Source of the DNA: Notospermus geniculatus
Lineage: Eukaryota > Nemertea > Pilidiophora > Heteronemertea > Lineidae
DNA length: 64,000 nucleotides
Direction of reading: 5' to 3'
NCBI GenBank assembly: GCA_002633025.1
Contig: NMRB01001537.1
Span: 74,617 to 138,616 of the forward strand
Shown: positions 44,212 to 56,244 of the stretch, piece by piece
How the letters are laid out: the number at the start of each line of letters is the position of its first letter
Position numbering within the stretch: the first letter of the stretch is position 1
Program-made: the position numbers and the translations under genes
The notes under the pieces: generated by a model
What the model saw: only the letters and a program-made list of their open reading frames with translations
Told to the model about the DNA's origin: nothing
The model's database searches: none

Positions 44212-45022
44212 GGGTCTAACGCCACGGTTGGTAGTGATTAAAAGGTGGACACAGGTTCCTGCCTGTGTTTCTCTGTCTTTCCCTTACCCCTATCCCTTTC
44301 CAGGGAAGAAGAGGTACCAGTACTGGTGAATCCAGCCTTATCCCATCACTGGATTAGAGGACAAGTTTGCAATCCAGTTCAAGCTGTTGCTGGTCTCCAG
44401 TGTTGAACGATATTACATTTATTAGTCTTTTGTGAGATATTCTTTTTATTGTGTTTTCCCGATTTAGCACAACTCCCGGTTTTAGGTGCGGTATGTCAAA
44501 AGACCTGTCTGAAGAGTGTCGGAAATTGTTATCAGTTGGGTCAAGCCATTTCGAAAACACTCCACAGTGGAAACTGGGGTTGGTTTAGAACTTGTACGGT
44601 ACTACATTCATTGTCATGCTTGATGCAGAATGATTTGGCATGTAGGCTCCATGGACATGATGGAAGACAATATTGTGATGATCTCTGTCCTGCTTTATAT
44701 GACATGTTTGATGTAGAAATTCTCCCCTCAGAAAGAACAGGACGCAATGCTTTTTTGCCTGATTTTCAGTGATGATAGTTCCTGGCATTGTTTGTGTTGT
44801 CATTGTCCAGTCTCTGCATCTTCTGATCTGACCTAGTGTCACGGATGTGTCCACTTTTAGATTTGAGGCGGTTGTTGAAAAAATACACTCCAGGGCTTCC
44901 GTTGTAGCACTATTCTGTAATGCTATTACATGCCGTCTTGGTGAATGGCCGTGGCCATTGTGGGTGTGATACCTGTTGAGGGTATTATTGAAAGGGTGTC
45001 CTCTACGAGTTATGCAATATGC

Positions 45023-46355
45023 TACATCATTGTGGTCAGATCAATTATCTGCTGTCTTGCACTCTGCAGATCAAAGGAGTTGAATATCTGAGGAATGGGC
45101 ATTAGTCCAGTGTCTTGTATTGCACTATTTCATTCCAAGTTGGAAAGTTGAAGCAGTCTTTAGTTAGAAAATACTTTACTTCAGGTTTTGTGGTACACTT
45201 TACACTGGACTTGCTGTGCAAAGTAAAAGCATTTGGTGACTTTTATTTCTGCTGGTATTCATAAGTTACCAAATGCTTTTACTTGAAGATTTGCACAGAA
45301 AGTGTCGAATGTAAATGTACTACAGAATTAAAAGTAAAAGCGTTTGCTAGCTTTTATGAATTAGCCATTGGCTTTCTTCTGGTTCAGTATAGAAGGGCAG
45401 CGGACTTGCACACGTGGTAGACACTAACTGGTAGACAGAAAATTTCGTACATCACAGATGCGACACAGCCACAGGTGTTATCAAGTTTGATTTTGTTTCA
45501 TTTTCACATCATCAATCAATTCTTTTATGGCCACGTCTAGTTGATAATGGTTTGTTTTTCACATTACCTGCATATTGATGAATCAGTCTGCAACATCAGC
45601 AGAAACTTGGCAAAACATGTCATTTGTTTTTCAGCAGGGTAGAATCTCATGCATTGCGTGAGACGTGGACGTCCCGCGCGCGGGATACGCAGCGCGGTGG
45701 ACTTTAATTATGGACTGTACTGTACATCATTGTGGTCAGATCAATTATCTGCTGTCTTGCACTCTGCAGATCAAAGGAGTTGAATATCGCATTAGTCCAG
45801 TGTCTTGTATTGCACCGTTTCATTCCAAGTTTGAAAGTTAAAGCAGTCTTTACTCATGGTAATCGCTGATATTCATAAAAGTTAGAAAATACTTTTACTT
45901 CAGGTTTTGTGGTACACTTTACACTGGACCTTGCTGTGCAAATCTTAAGTAAAAGCATTTGGTAACTTTATGCTGGTATTCATAAAAGTTACCAAATGCT
46001 TTTACCTAAGATTTGCACAGAAGTGTCCAATGTAAATGTACTACAGAATTTGAAGTAAAAGCATTTGCTAGCTTTTATGAATATTAGCCATTGGCTTCCT
46101 TCTGGTTCAGTATAGGAGGGCAGTGGACTTGCACACGTGGTAGACACTAACTGGTAGACAGAAAATTTCGTACATCACAGATGCGACACAGCCACAGGTG
46201 TTATCAAGTTTGATTTTGTTTCATTTTCACATCATCAATCAATTCTTTTATGGCCACGTCTACTTGATAATGGTTTGTTTTTCACATTACCTGCATATTG
46301 ATGAATCAGTCTGCAACATCAGCAGAAACTTGGCAAAACATGTCATTTGTTTTTC
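45023..46355. repeat. Direct duplication, 700-bp spacing
   Basis: TACATCATTGTGGTCAGATC begins at 45023 and 45723. Block 1 (to about 45634) and block 2 (to about 46355) match through to ACATGTCATTTGTTTTTC, with several small deletions in block 1. The GC-rich GGGATACGCAGCGCGGTGG stretch (45670-45710) separates them. Confidence 0.88.
45857..46095. repeat. Long foldback built from AAGTAAAAGCATTTGG units
   Basis: Nested inverted arms: TGATATTCATAAAAGTTAG against CTAGCTTTTATGAATATTAG, then TACACTTTACACTGGAC against GTCCAATGTAAATGTAC, then CTGTGCAAATCTTA against its inverse, closing at about 45978. A partly deleted version is in the first copy of the duplication (45163-45370). Confidence 0.8.
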
Positions 46356-46723
46356 CCAACGATGCTGCGATTTCACCCCAGCAACAAGATCCTGACTAAT
46401 ATTATACATTATGATTCATATTTATCTTTTGCTTATGTGTTTGGTCCTGGAGGCATCGGGTTATTCCTGTGTAAATCTTTGAGTCTGAACAATATTGCTC
46501 TCGGCAAGGCACTTCTGAGCCTGGAGGCTTTGTGAAAAACCAAAAATAGCCCGTGGTGCTGAAGTGTCACATGTCATTCATATTAGAAGTGGATAACGTG
46601 TCTTTGTGTACGTTGTATGCCAGAGGAAATTTTCAGGCTTGTTTTTCAGGTTATGAGCTCATTGATAATTGGCTCATTGCTGTAGAAATGTCGAATTGCG
46701 AATGTCCCTGTACCTGAGCAATG

Positions 46724-46933
46724 GGAGACTTTACTGCTGTTAGAGGCCACCACTAGTTAGCGGTCCTAGAACGTCACGAAATTTAACGTCACAAAGAAGA
46801 GGGGCACGCTACAATACAATGTCGTCATCCATGACGTGGATGCCGTGGCTTTATGTCTGTGACGTCATAATCAATGACGTTCTTTCTAGGACCGCTAATT
46901 AGGCGGGCTCTAATAGCAGTAAGTAAAGTCTCC
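46724..46933. mobile_element. 210-bp MITE in SAMD4 intron
   Basis: GGAGACTTTACTGCTGTTAG at the left and inverse CTAATAGCAGTAAGTAAAGT at the right, then inner arms TAGCGGTCCTAGAACGTCA / TGACGTTCTTTCTAGGACCG. Several TGACGTCA-like sites lie inside. Confidence 0.8.
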
Positions 46934-48616
46934 ACAAAATTAGAGAAATCCATCATGTATTCCTTCAATGAGGACAATTTGATGGGCTGCAAAGGCATTT
47001 TAGAAGATGCTCCACCTGGTGGACATATGTCTTGTTCACTGCTACATGAAGCTTTCCTTCTGTGAATGAGTTGATCTCATGTTGGAAATTCAGCTGCATC
47101 AGGGAGCTGCTCAAAAACTTCTGTCGGCGAGAAATTTCTGCGAGTGTGAGTGGCTATACTTCCTCCTCCATGTCCTTTGCTTCATGGCAAGCAGTACCCC
47201 TGAGCATGCATGCATACTGTCATTTGTTGCCTTTTACTCCCAAAGAGACTTGACCTTGAGTTCGTTTTGGTTGGAAAATTGATATTGTCGTGACATTACA
47301 AGCTTTGTGGTGTTCTTGGTGGAAGTGTCTTTTGTACCAATTCTGAAGGTTTTCAGTTGGATAAGAGCCTTAAAGAACCTTTAGATGAAAAGCTTAAAAG
47401 TGAGGGTAATTGGATGGATAGGCTGTCAAGGTTCTCACTTTTAATCCCAGTACTTCAGTTGCTGGATCCCACGCCATCCCATCCCTTCCTGGATAATGGT
47501 TGTAGTTTCGAGCTCATGAGTGCCATTGTGTGGGCACTAAGGCACTCTTTCACCACCCTGGTATTTCCAATCAAAAAAGGTGGTCTTCCTTATTGGCACT
47601 GCTCCATGGATGTGAAAGTTTACACTGGCTGTCAATGGGCCACTCTACGATAGAAAAATAAGGGGATTGGGGTAAAAAAGTCACTAGAGCGCCACCTAGC
47701 GAGTCATATTGAGGCACCATTCTAAAACTTGTTTAGCAGAAGCACTAAGTGTGATGGCAGGGTGGCACCAATGTCATGAAAGTTGGCTGAAGGGGGGGGG
47801 GAGCATTATAAAAACCTCTGTTGTGTGTTGAGATTGTGTGGGCTTGTAATATCACATTCACAAATGGCCCTGTTTTATCTGTTGAATGTTTGTCTCATCA
47901 ATTTATCTTGTTTGTATGTATGGTCTGCCATTTGTCGGGCTAGGAAGGTAAATATGAAACTCTTGACATTTAGTGATTGTATCCTGTGGTGACAACCTGT
48001 GTGAGGTGCCGACATTGAAATGACGGCCCTTCATTATGACGAGTCACATTCATGTGACATTGGTTATGAAATCCTTATTTAATACGTGGACTTATGAACG
48101 GGGCTAGCACCTGTGAAATAATGGACGTATGATAATGAGGAATCCTTAGAGTTTGTGATATTTGTTGGTGTCCTGCTTTAGCAAGGCCAGTGGTGGGTCA
48201 TATGAATAAGACTATGCTTTTACTTCAGATTTGTACAGCATTGCCTAGTGCATTTGTATTGAGACTGAAATCTCAATATTCTAACCATTCTCTGAAACTG
48301 AACCATAATTACCAACTTTGTGTAAAAGACCAAATATATGTTGAATTTTATGATAAAAATACAACAAATGACACTGATCTGCTTTGAGAGTACTCCAGCA
48401 TATCAACAGATGGTGGTCGAAAAAATAGAAATGAAAAATATCGATAAAAAATGATATTGTCTTTAATCTTGTCAAGAATCTGTCTGAGTGTCTTTGAGTG
48501 TTGTGACTCATATCATAGTTGTGATAAATTGGTGTGAATAAACTAACTGGAAAAAAACTCATCAAATTCTGGGTTGAGACAAATGCCTGATTATGTGGAA
48601 GGCCATGGTCTTTATA

Positions 48617-48780
48617 TAATGGGGATGCCAGCTACGAGGGCAGCCCACTGAAACACAGGTCCTACAATGGACGCCTTTTGTGTGGGAAATTGATCAGGAC
48701 CGGGATGTCGGTTTCATTTCAATAGTTTTAACCACTAGTGACATCTATTGAGGTAGTGGGCTAGGGTCCCCATTGTCTCA
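48617..48780. mobile_element. Dispersed element, AATGGGGATCC-type ends (copy 1)
   Basis: TAATGGGGATGCCAGCTA at the left, GCTAGGGTCCCCATTGT at the right. The interior (GGACGCCTTTTGTG, GACCGGGATGTCGGTTTCA) matches 54389-54548 in reverse orientation. Confidence 0.75.
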
Positions 48781-49671
48781 GGCTGAACTGGGCTTTTGCA
48801 AAACTTTGGTGTCGCCAATTTAATTTAAATGAAAATAATGTGATCCTATCCTACCTACCTACATTGTATCCATGTTATGAAAGTGCTTACAAAATACGTC
48901 ACCCTACTTAGGTGACCTCAGCTGCAGCGTGTGCACACAGTCGTGACCATGCAAGATCTGAACCCTGTACCCGGTATCATTAGCTCACCTGGTGAGCTCT
49001 TACCATGATGCGGTGTGCAGCATCCATTAGCAGGGCACGTTTTGTAACCACTTGGACTATTGACACCAGATGTGGTGATGCAAGTCAAGTACCCCCAGGA
49101 CAAATGACCTCAACTTATTCCTGGTTTGGCCACTAGGTGACCAAACACTAAAAGTGCAATAAACTCTTGAACTATGGCTGGACTTCTCCAATTCTTTTTT
49201 CACACAAAACACTCAATAAATACAGTTATAGAGGAAGATTCCAAATTAAAAACCCAACTGGATGATTACTCTACTGCCAACTGAAAGTTTGTTTCTGGAA
49301 AATTATGAGATGGTGAGTTCGGCATGTGCAGTTACGTGCCTCCTCTGTGCCTCCTCTCGTACATCTCTCGAGGCCAAATATTTCATGTTGTAATGTAGGA
49401 CATCGTCATGTACGACTAGGATGGACTGTTGCGAAACATTTTCCTTCATGAGAGGCATGTGTTTTGTGATCATACTTTGTATTCCATTACTTGTAATTGT
49501 TCTCATGGGTTCAGAACAGAAATATAACTTGTTTGGTTCGCATGCAATTTATCAATCAAAGTCTAATGACTTTCCGTTTTTAATGTCAGTACAAAATGAT
49601 TGCTCTAATTGGGAGACATTTTAAGCCTGACTCCCACCATACTTGTCCTAGAGTAGCAAAAAGGAACTGTT

Positions 49672-50740
49672 TTTAGCTCACCTCTGTGAGGTGAGCTTCT
49701 CCCATGGTGTGTTGTCCGTCGTCCGTCATCGTCCGTGTTTGCAGATGGGGGCTTAGGAGGTTATTTTCATCTTGAATGGGCTCCTAGGTGGTCATTTTCT
49801 CTTAGGTGGTTAACCACCTAAGAAAACTTCTGCATTCGGACGACGACACTGCAGAGAGCTCTAAGGAGGTTGTATTTCTTAAGTGGTTATTGTCCTTATT
49901 CCCTAACAAACCACATTGGAGTAGTTAGGAGACATATTTTGACCACCTAACGACATTTTCTTATGTGGTTAACCACATTAGCATATATTAGTGGCTCCGT
50001 CCGTCGTCGTCGTCCGNNNNNNNNNNNNNNNNNNNNNNNNNNNNNNNNNNNNNNNNNNNNNNNNNNNNNNNNNNNNNNNNNNNNNNNNNNNNNNNNNNNN
50101 NNNNNNNNNNNNNGGGTTTTTGATTTGACCTACTTTTCAAGGTCACAGAGGTCAAAGTTCAAAATTCACTGTTTGGTGGCACATTTCATTGCTATTTGAC
50201 ATAGAGTGTTGTGATTTGGTGTGATGATATATCTAGGCACCCTACACGAATGCACCAAATTTCAACCCGATCGGACATCAAATATGGCCGCCAGGAAGCC
50301 ATCTTGAAAAATGGACTTTGACCCACATTTTATAAATAGGAGTAGGTAGGATGTTTTAACGTTGTCAAAATATGTATCTAGGTACCATATAAATATATGG
50401 TAAATTTCAGTCAGATTCGATGTCAAATATGGCCGCCAGGGAGCCATCTTGAAAAATGGACTTCGACCCACACCTCATAAATAGTGGGAGCTATGATGGA
50501 TGCTTTAACCGTGCCTAAATATGTGTCTTGGTACCGCCTACTTATATGCCAAATTTCGGTTCAATTGGACTTCAACATGGCTGCCAGGCGGCCATCTTGA
50601 AAAATTGACTTTCGCCATATCTCATCGGTAGTAAATGTTACGATGTTTCTGCACTAATCCTTTATTCAGTGTATCACCAGGCTACTCACACTTCATACTC
50701 TGTCACAGAGGTGAGCACAATGGCCCTGGCCATTTCATTT
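49672..50740. mobile_element. Transposon-like element with internal 145-bp repeats and gap
   Basis: Left end TTAGCTCACCTCTGTGAGGTG followed by GTCCGTCGTCCGTC. The right end TCACAGAGGTGAGCACAATG is the inverse of CTCACCTCTGTGA. Between the gap and the right end ATGGCCGCCAGG.AGCCATC occurs at about 50284, 50429 and 50578, three 145-149-bp units. A solo right end is at 2881. No protein is visible; 97 Ns hide part of it. Confidence 0.65.
50017..50113. other. 97-base assembly gap
   Basis: Run of N inside the transposon-like element, directly after (GTCGTC)n-like sequence. Confidence 0.98.
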
Positions 50741-51227
50741 GTGACTAAAATGCTGAAAGTTCCTTCACCAGTTGCTACATGTATATTGCACGGACTTCGC
50801 TGTTGATTGGTGCAAAAACTAATAAGGCTAAATACATAGCTTATGGATATCACCATAAATCTTTATTCATGTGCTAAATATATATCTCATGTTTATATAA
50901 TCATAAAAAAACACCGACTGACCTGTTTACTGTACATGTAGATATACCATATTTCACTGTGCCCAAAAATGTAGTTGTTTTGTGAATTTTGCTCTGCTTT
51001 TGGTCCCAATGTGTTCTCAAGACAAAATCACTATCCTTCCTGCCATCGCCCATCAGTATGGTGGCTTTTCTTTTGGAATACTGAGTCGAGCCCTGAGGTC
51101 CAACTTGGCTCATCATTGGCTCTTAGGTGATGTGATTTTGTATGTAATGTAGATGTGGAAACCAGAGCCCTGGTGCAAACCTTTGGTGGACCCATCAGAT
51201 GCTGCACTCTTTTGGAGTGATATATAT

Positions 51228-51349
51228 AGGGTCGTATTTTAGAACGTTCCTTAACGTTAAGTTCGACCTTAAGTCTATTGTAAAACCATCGAGAACAATA
51301 GATTTAAGGTGGACCTTAATGTTAAGGAACGTTCTAAAATACGGCCCAT
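51228..51349. repeat. 122-bp foldback
   Basis: GGTCGTATTTTAGAACGTTC with CTTAACGTTAAG pairs with its inverse across AAAACCATCGAGAAC. The arms are about 50 bp with few mismatches. Confidence 0.88.
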
Positions 51350-52795
51350 AGAGTCTATTGAATCCAGGGACGCAGAGGTAACAGGCAATGAGACGATTCC
51401 ACTACACCACTCTTGACAGCCCGATCAGCCATGTTGGCATATCGGCGATAATCTATGTGGTTTGTCATTGTTCTGTCTCACCAATTTCATATCTTACTTC
51501 TTTCATAATTTCTAGATAAGCTCTTTTCAGCAGCTGATCATCTCATGTTTGGAACTGTGGCCAGCAGAGTTGGTTCTTCTGCCATGTCCAGTGCGATCTG
51601 TATCCGAGCTAGTGTCCTTGGTGACCACGACCTGCATGATCACCAGTCCGCCTGTTTCGCTTCTGTGTTTTGCCTTCGCCGTGATCATGATGACTAAACA
51701 CCAGCAATCAACTCCATGACTCATGTTCTAGCTGTAGGGAAGAGATCTACATAGCTGAACATTGGTGTTTGAATGTCAAGCAGAAAACATTTGTTGATTG
51801 TAACATGAGGCATGTTATTGGGGATGAACTGTACGATAGGCTAGCTTTATTGGGACAAAATGTTGTGAGGCCAGGTCTCCTTGGTGTGTCACCAAGGATG
51901 TCGCGTGCTACAATCATTGGACATATATCTTCTGTGCAGAGGCTGACCCTAACCCTGACCTTTCCCATCAGCCAATCATACTACTCTGTAGTGAGTAACA
52001 GGTATTCTGATTGGTTCTGATGATTTGGCACTCGACTCGACAGTGGTGCCAAGGCACTGAGAAGGATGACCTCTGCTGTAAGGCTTACCTGTGTCGTAGG
52101 GGTGTGAAAGTGAAAGGGTTAATTCAGTAATAGCCACATGTTGATAGATCAAAAAATTGCCCAATGATTTGCAGCAGTACTTTACCCTAGAGTCAGAGAT
52201 GGAAAGGTGAAATAAAAGCATGAACAGCTCTCGCCTTGGCAACAATAAGATCATAAGTGTGCTGCATGTTGGCCTTGCCTCCTTGGAAATACATAAATAA
52301 CATGTAGTGAATTCTTCTGGCATACCAGAGTAGTCCTTGATTAGGGTGCTTGTTCTAGATTTGTTCATACTAAGTTTGTGTGTGTGTGAGTAATTGTATG
52401 AACCTCCAAGAAAAACATACAGTTGTTGATAGGCCTACCCTCGACTGAGCAAACCTCTGAAATGGTGAATAGTTTGGTGTTATTGAAAAAAATTGGGTTG
52501 AAATTAATGGCTTACGGTCGTGTGCCCTCTACTCTAAGGCAGTTTAATTCATGAATTCAAGGTTTATGGATTACCAGCTTAAGTTGTAAGTGTGGTGTAT
52601 TGGGACTAATATGATTTATAGGTTTAAACTGTACCTACCCGGCAGGCATCGGGATTAATGGGCTGATCTGTCTGTCATCTCTTTTCAGTTTTGTTGGCAG
52701 GTTTAACAGTTGGAGACCTAAAGTCATGTCTTTAATCTGTCAAGTCCATATTTGTGCTGTTGACTTACATGGAAATCCTTTTATGGGTCAGTCAG

Positions 52796-52796
52796 N
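52796..52796. other. Single-N contig join
   Basis: N within GGTCAGTCAGNTTGATG. No clear repeat boundary. Confidence 0.7.
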
Positions 52797-53246
52797 TTGA
52801 TGTAGTCTTGTGTTAGCATTTCTGTTTCATGCCTGTGAAGTGATGATGAAAGTTATATCGTATCAGCAATAATGGATTCTGGTCATGTGCAGTTCCTTTC
52901 CTGTTGGATGAAACAACTGCTTGTGATGACAGAACGTATTTTTAACTCATCTGCCCCCAGATTTGAGCAGACAATCTCTTCCGTTGAAATCTTCTGAAAG
53001 CCTCCCAAATAAATTGGAAGAATTTGAAGAAAGATTCTTCTGATGGTTAATAGGAACAACCTTTCTTCAAATATTTTTCAATCAAAACCATAGGATGTGA
53101 GAAAAAGTAGACAAGAGATGATGTCTGCTGGACTCCAGGTTTAGATGAGCTATGGTGCTGTTCCATGTGAGAGTTTTCTTGGGCAACACAGCCATAGAAA
53201 ACAATAGGGGCAGTCGTTTGTAGTACTGGTCTGAGCATAAAGCATA

Positions 53247-53523
53247 CAGTACGTTGCACAATTGACCTCCCTTCTGCGCCGCGCACCATCCACGTACCAC
53301 ATGCAGCGTCATGCATGTACCGTCCTCGTATCTTCCGCGGACGTCGCGCGCCGTCATGGAAGGCACGCAGTGACGTCATACCGTCATTTGCCCATGGTGC
53401 ACGGACATCACGCAGAAGAGACGCGTGACGTGCCCTTACCAATGCAATGACGTGAAGTGTAATTTCTGTGCGACGTACGTGGAAGGTACGCGGATAAAGG
53501 TAGGTCAATTGTGCAACTTACTG
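53247..53523. mobile_element. 277-bp CpG-rich MITE
   Basis: TIRs of 22 bp with one mismatch: CAGTACGTTGCACAATTGAC at the left, inverse of CAGTAAGTTGCACAATTGAC at the right. The interior is dense in ACGT-type words (GACGTCGCGCGCCGTC, GTGACGTCA, GCGACGTACGT). The long minus-strand open frame here is a by-product of this composition. Confidence 0.85.
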
Positions 53524-54388
53524 AATCTAAGGAAACAACAATGAGTTGCCTGCATGTTGAGAACCATCTCACAGAAGAAAATTCATGTGGGCTGTGCAAC
53601 AGTGCCTTTAACTTGGGTAGCAACTCGGCATCCCTCCTGCAAACTTCTTTCAATATCTGAAATAAAGATGCTGGTGGCCATTTTGGTGTTGGTCAACCCC
53701 ATGCTCTTGCTGCATTCAGCTGTGATGCAGCATCTGTCGCCATTGCCATTGGTTACCCTGAGGCAAAATTGGGTTCGGCAAAGTTCTCTGTGTTCCGAAG
53801 TTCAGTCCAAAAGAGAAAAGCACCCTTTGTGAACTGTGTGAAAGAGCGTGATGCCTGTCCCAGAATACTGAACAGAATTGGAGTGTGCTGCACCCAAGTG
53901 TCGCGCACATCATGCATCAGATATCGTTTATAATGTGTATCGGAAGAAAGCATCTTTGAAATCTGTGTGAATGAGCAGCATGTTGGACAGCCCCCTGCAG
54001 AAAACACGATCCGCTCATTGTTGCTGAAACAGAAAAGGCCATTCAAAAAAACGGCCGCTGTCACCTCATTTTAGAAGGAGCTTCCTGTGTCGCAGTCTGT
54101 CTGGTTGTGTGTCTTTCAATTTCATACGTCATACATCTCCTAAATCAGGGAATTGGCTTGTCCAACCAACCCTGCTATTCATATCGTCTATCTCATCCCA
54201 AAGAACTTGCACTTTTAAGTCGACATTAACAAATATTCCACTAAGTCCATAAAACCACGGGGTTTAATCCCCACGGTCCTTGGACGAAGTTCTCACCAGC
54301 TGTGATGAATTTTGGTGGTGATGGATCCGAGTTGCTTTTCATTTGAAGCGAATCTGGTTTGGTATTGTTGAATATTCGGTTCATTGAA

Positions 54389-54548
54389 CCAATGGGGACC
54401 CTAGCTCAACAGGTGTCACTAGGGGTTGAAACTATTGAAATGAAACTGACATCCCGGTCCTCATCAATTTCCCCACAAAAGGCGTTCATTGTATAGGATT
54501 GGATTTTGGTGTGCTGCCCTCTATCATAGCTATAGGATCCCCATTGGA
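54389..54548. mobile_element. Dispersed element, AATGGGGATCC-type ends (copy 2)
   Basis: Reverse-oriented relative of 48617-48780. CCAATGGGGACCCTAGCT starts it and AGCTATAGGATCCCCATTGG ends it, so the TIRs are better preserved here. Confidence 0.78.
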
Positions 54549-55129
54549 ATCTTGCATTGCAAGGTCATGGTGAATCTGGGTGGGCTTGGAATTGTATGAC
54601 AAGGCCTAGTATGCCGAGTAAAATTCTCATACATGTTCTTCGCCCCATGCCATTGATCTCTAGTACCTCCTCTTTTCCCAAAGACACATGAATAAGCCTT
54701 TCACGCAGCTGCAGGATAGAACTTCATGATGATCCCCTGTGGCTGCCTCACCATCCACAGCGGGGAAGTTTGTGGTAAGCGATTGTGATACAGCCCACAT
54801 GGCTTGTAACTGAGCTACAATGGCAGGAAATGTGCCACAAATCATTCATGGAACCAGATAAAGTGTGGTTTATGTAGAAATCCCACGAAGTTATTGTTAT
54901 GGTGGGTTTACTGATTGCTAAGATAATGTGTCTATGTCATGGCTATTGGCTGAGTACATATGGAACGTGGAAGCTGAATTCAGTACAGCTGTGATCATCC
55001 ATTGGTGACTTCAAGTGAGTGAATGGCACGTCACTTCACTTGTTGAAATGAGGGAAGTATGGTCTTTATACTTCTTCCTGGTCTTGATATCTATGAAGCG
55101 ATTGATTGGCAGAAGCTTTGAGACAGAGT

Positions 55130-55480
55130 GTGCAGGTGACGTCATCGTGTCATGTGATCAGTATATATCTGCCATATTAGACGACAAATGACGTCGTCAA
55201 TCCACGTGCGGTGTTTCCGCCAGAGGGTACTAAGGGTACTATGGTAGTACCCTCAAAGGAACAGAAAAGGGCCATTTTCTTTAATTTCATGAGGATTTTG
55301 CTGATTTTGAAGAAATTAGTACCCTGAAAAAAATTTCTGCCGGAAACCCTGACGTGGCGCAGTTTGTCGTCAGCGCAGGTAGAATGTGTGTGACTTCAAC
55401 CATGACGTGATCTACACATGGCACACTTTGTCGTCGACGTCAGCATGGTGGACCGCCGGTCAAAAGTGACGTCACAATGA
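55130..55480 (+). promoter_or_regulatory. CRE-rich segment (duplicated at 56880-57080)
   Basis: Two full TGACGTCA sites (55137-55144 and 55467-55474; copy at 56884-56891 and 57065-57072) flank ATGACGTCGTC, CATGACGTGATC and GTCGACGTCAGC. It could be an internal promoter or enhancer of SAMD4, or a CpG-rich repeat. No transcript evidence is visible. Confidence 0.3.
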
Positions 55481-56243
55481 ACCACTGCACGCTACACTAT
55501 ACTACACTACATTACACTACAGACATACAGCTCTACATAGAGCTATCTGTCTGTAGTGTAATACAGTCTCAAAGCATTTCAATCTCCCCATTTTCTCCAG
55601 AAACCTTATTTCAGAGGAAGTCAAGGGGCAGCTTATTCAAGGCATCACCTGATCATTCAGACCGGTTGAGAATACTAAGTGAGGACTTGATCAGGAATCG
55701 TGACCTCACAGTCTCAGTCCAATGCTCAACCATCACCTCACCAATGGAAACCCCTGCGAAACATAAATTGAAAGTTAGTTTGAACTTGAAATTGCAACTA
55801 AAATTCAAGTTTCAGAATAACCTGAATAATGTTGACCTTCAACTCTTTGCAACTAAGTCGAATTCTGCGGTATTGGAACGCCTGTCTGAGAAAAAGTTGA
55901 ACAAAGTTGATGCAGGGCAAAGTTGAAATTTCTAGTTTAAACTTGAACTGCCAATTTCCATCTGAAGTTGAATTTAAGTTAATTTAAGTTGAATTCTGCG
56001 GTATTGGAACGCCTGTCGGGACAAAGTTGAAAAAAGTTGATCTGAGAGGTCAACTTTTTGCAACATCGGATCGGTCGACCTGGAGTTGACCAGAGTTGAC
56101 CGAATTCCAGTTTCTGCAACTAAGTCGAACTCTGCTCTTTGGGGAAAGTCTGTCCAAGCATCATCATGTGATGAAACTCGACTTGAAAGTGCCATTGTAC
56201 TCTACTTCGGAGGATGTGAAATGTTTGATTTCTGATCATGTTC

Positions 56244-56244
56244 N
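56244..56244. other. Single-N contig join between overlapping contigs
   Basis: GATCATGTTC precedes the N. The same bases at 57348-57357 continue into ACGAGC, so the left contig stops inside sequence the right contig also holds. Confidence 0.8.

Noticed and set aside
51355-51420. tRNA-like sequence on the minus strand (GTGGTGTAGTGGAA and TGGATTCAA)
   Set aside because: A-box and B-box resemblance only; the cloverleaf could not be completed and no second copy was seen. At most a SINE head.
53047-53508. 153-aa minus-strand frame, Arg/His-rich
   Set aside because: It coincides with the CpG-rich MITE at 53247-53523; composition explains the lack of stops.
55477-55926. 149-aa open frame
   Set aside because: It begins in a CACTAC-type simple repeat and ends in AAGTTGAA-rich repetitive DNA. 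The matching contig lacks the segment, and no family is recognisable.
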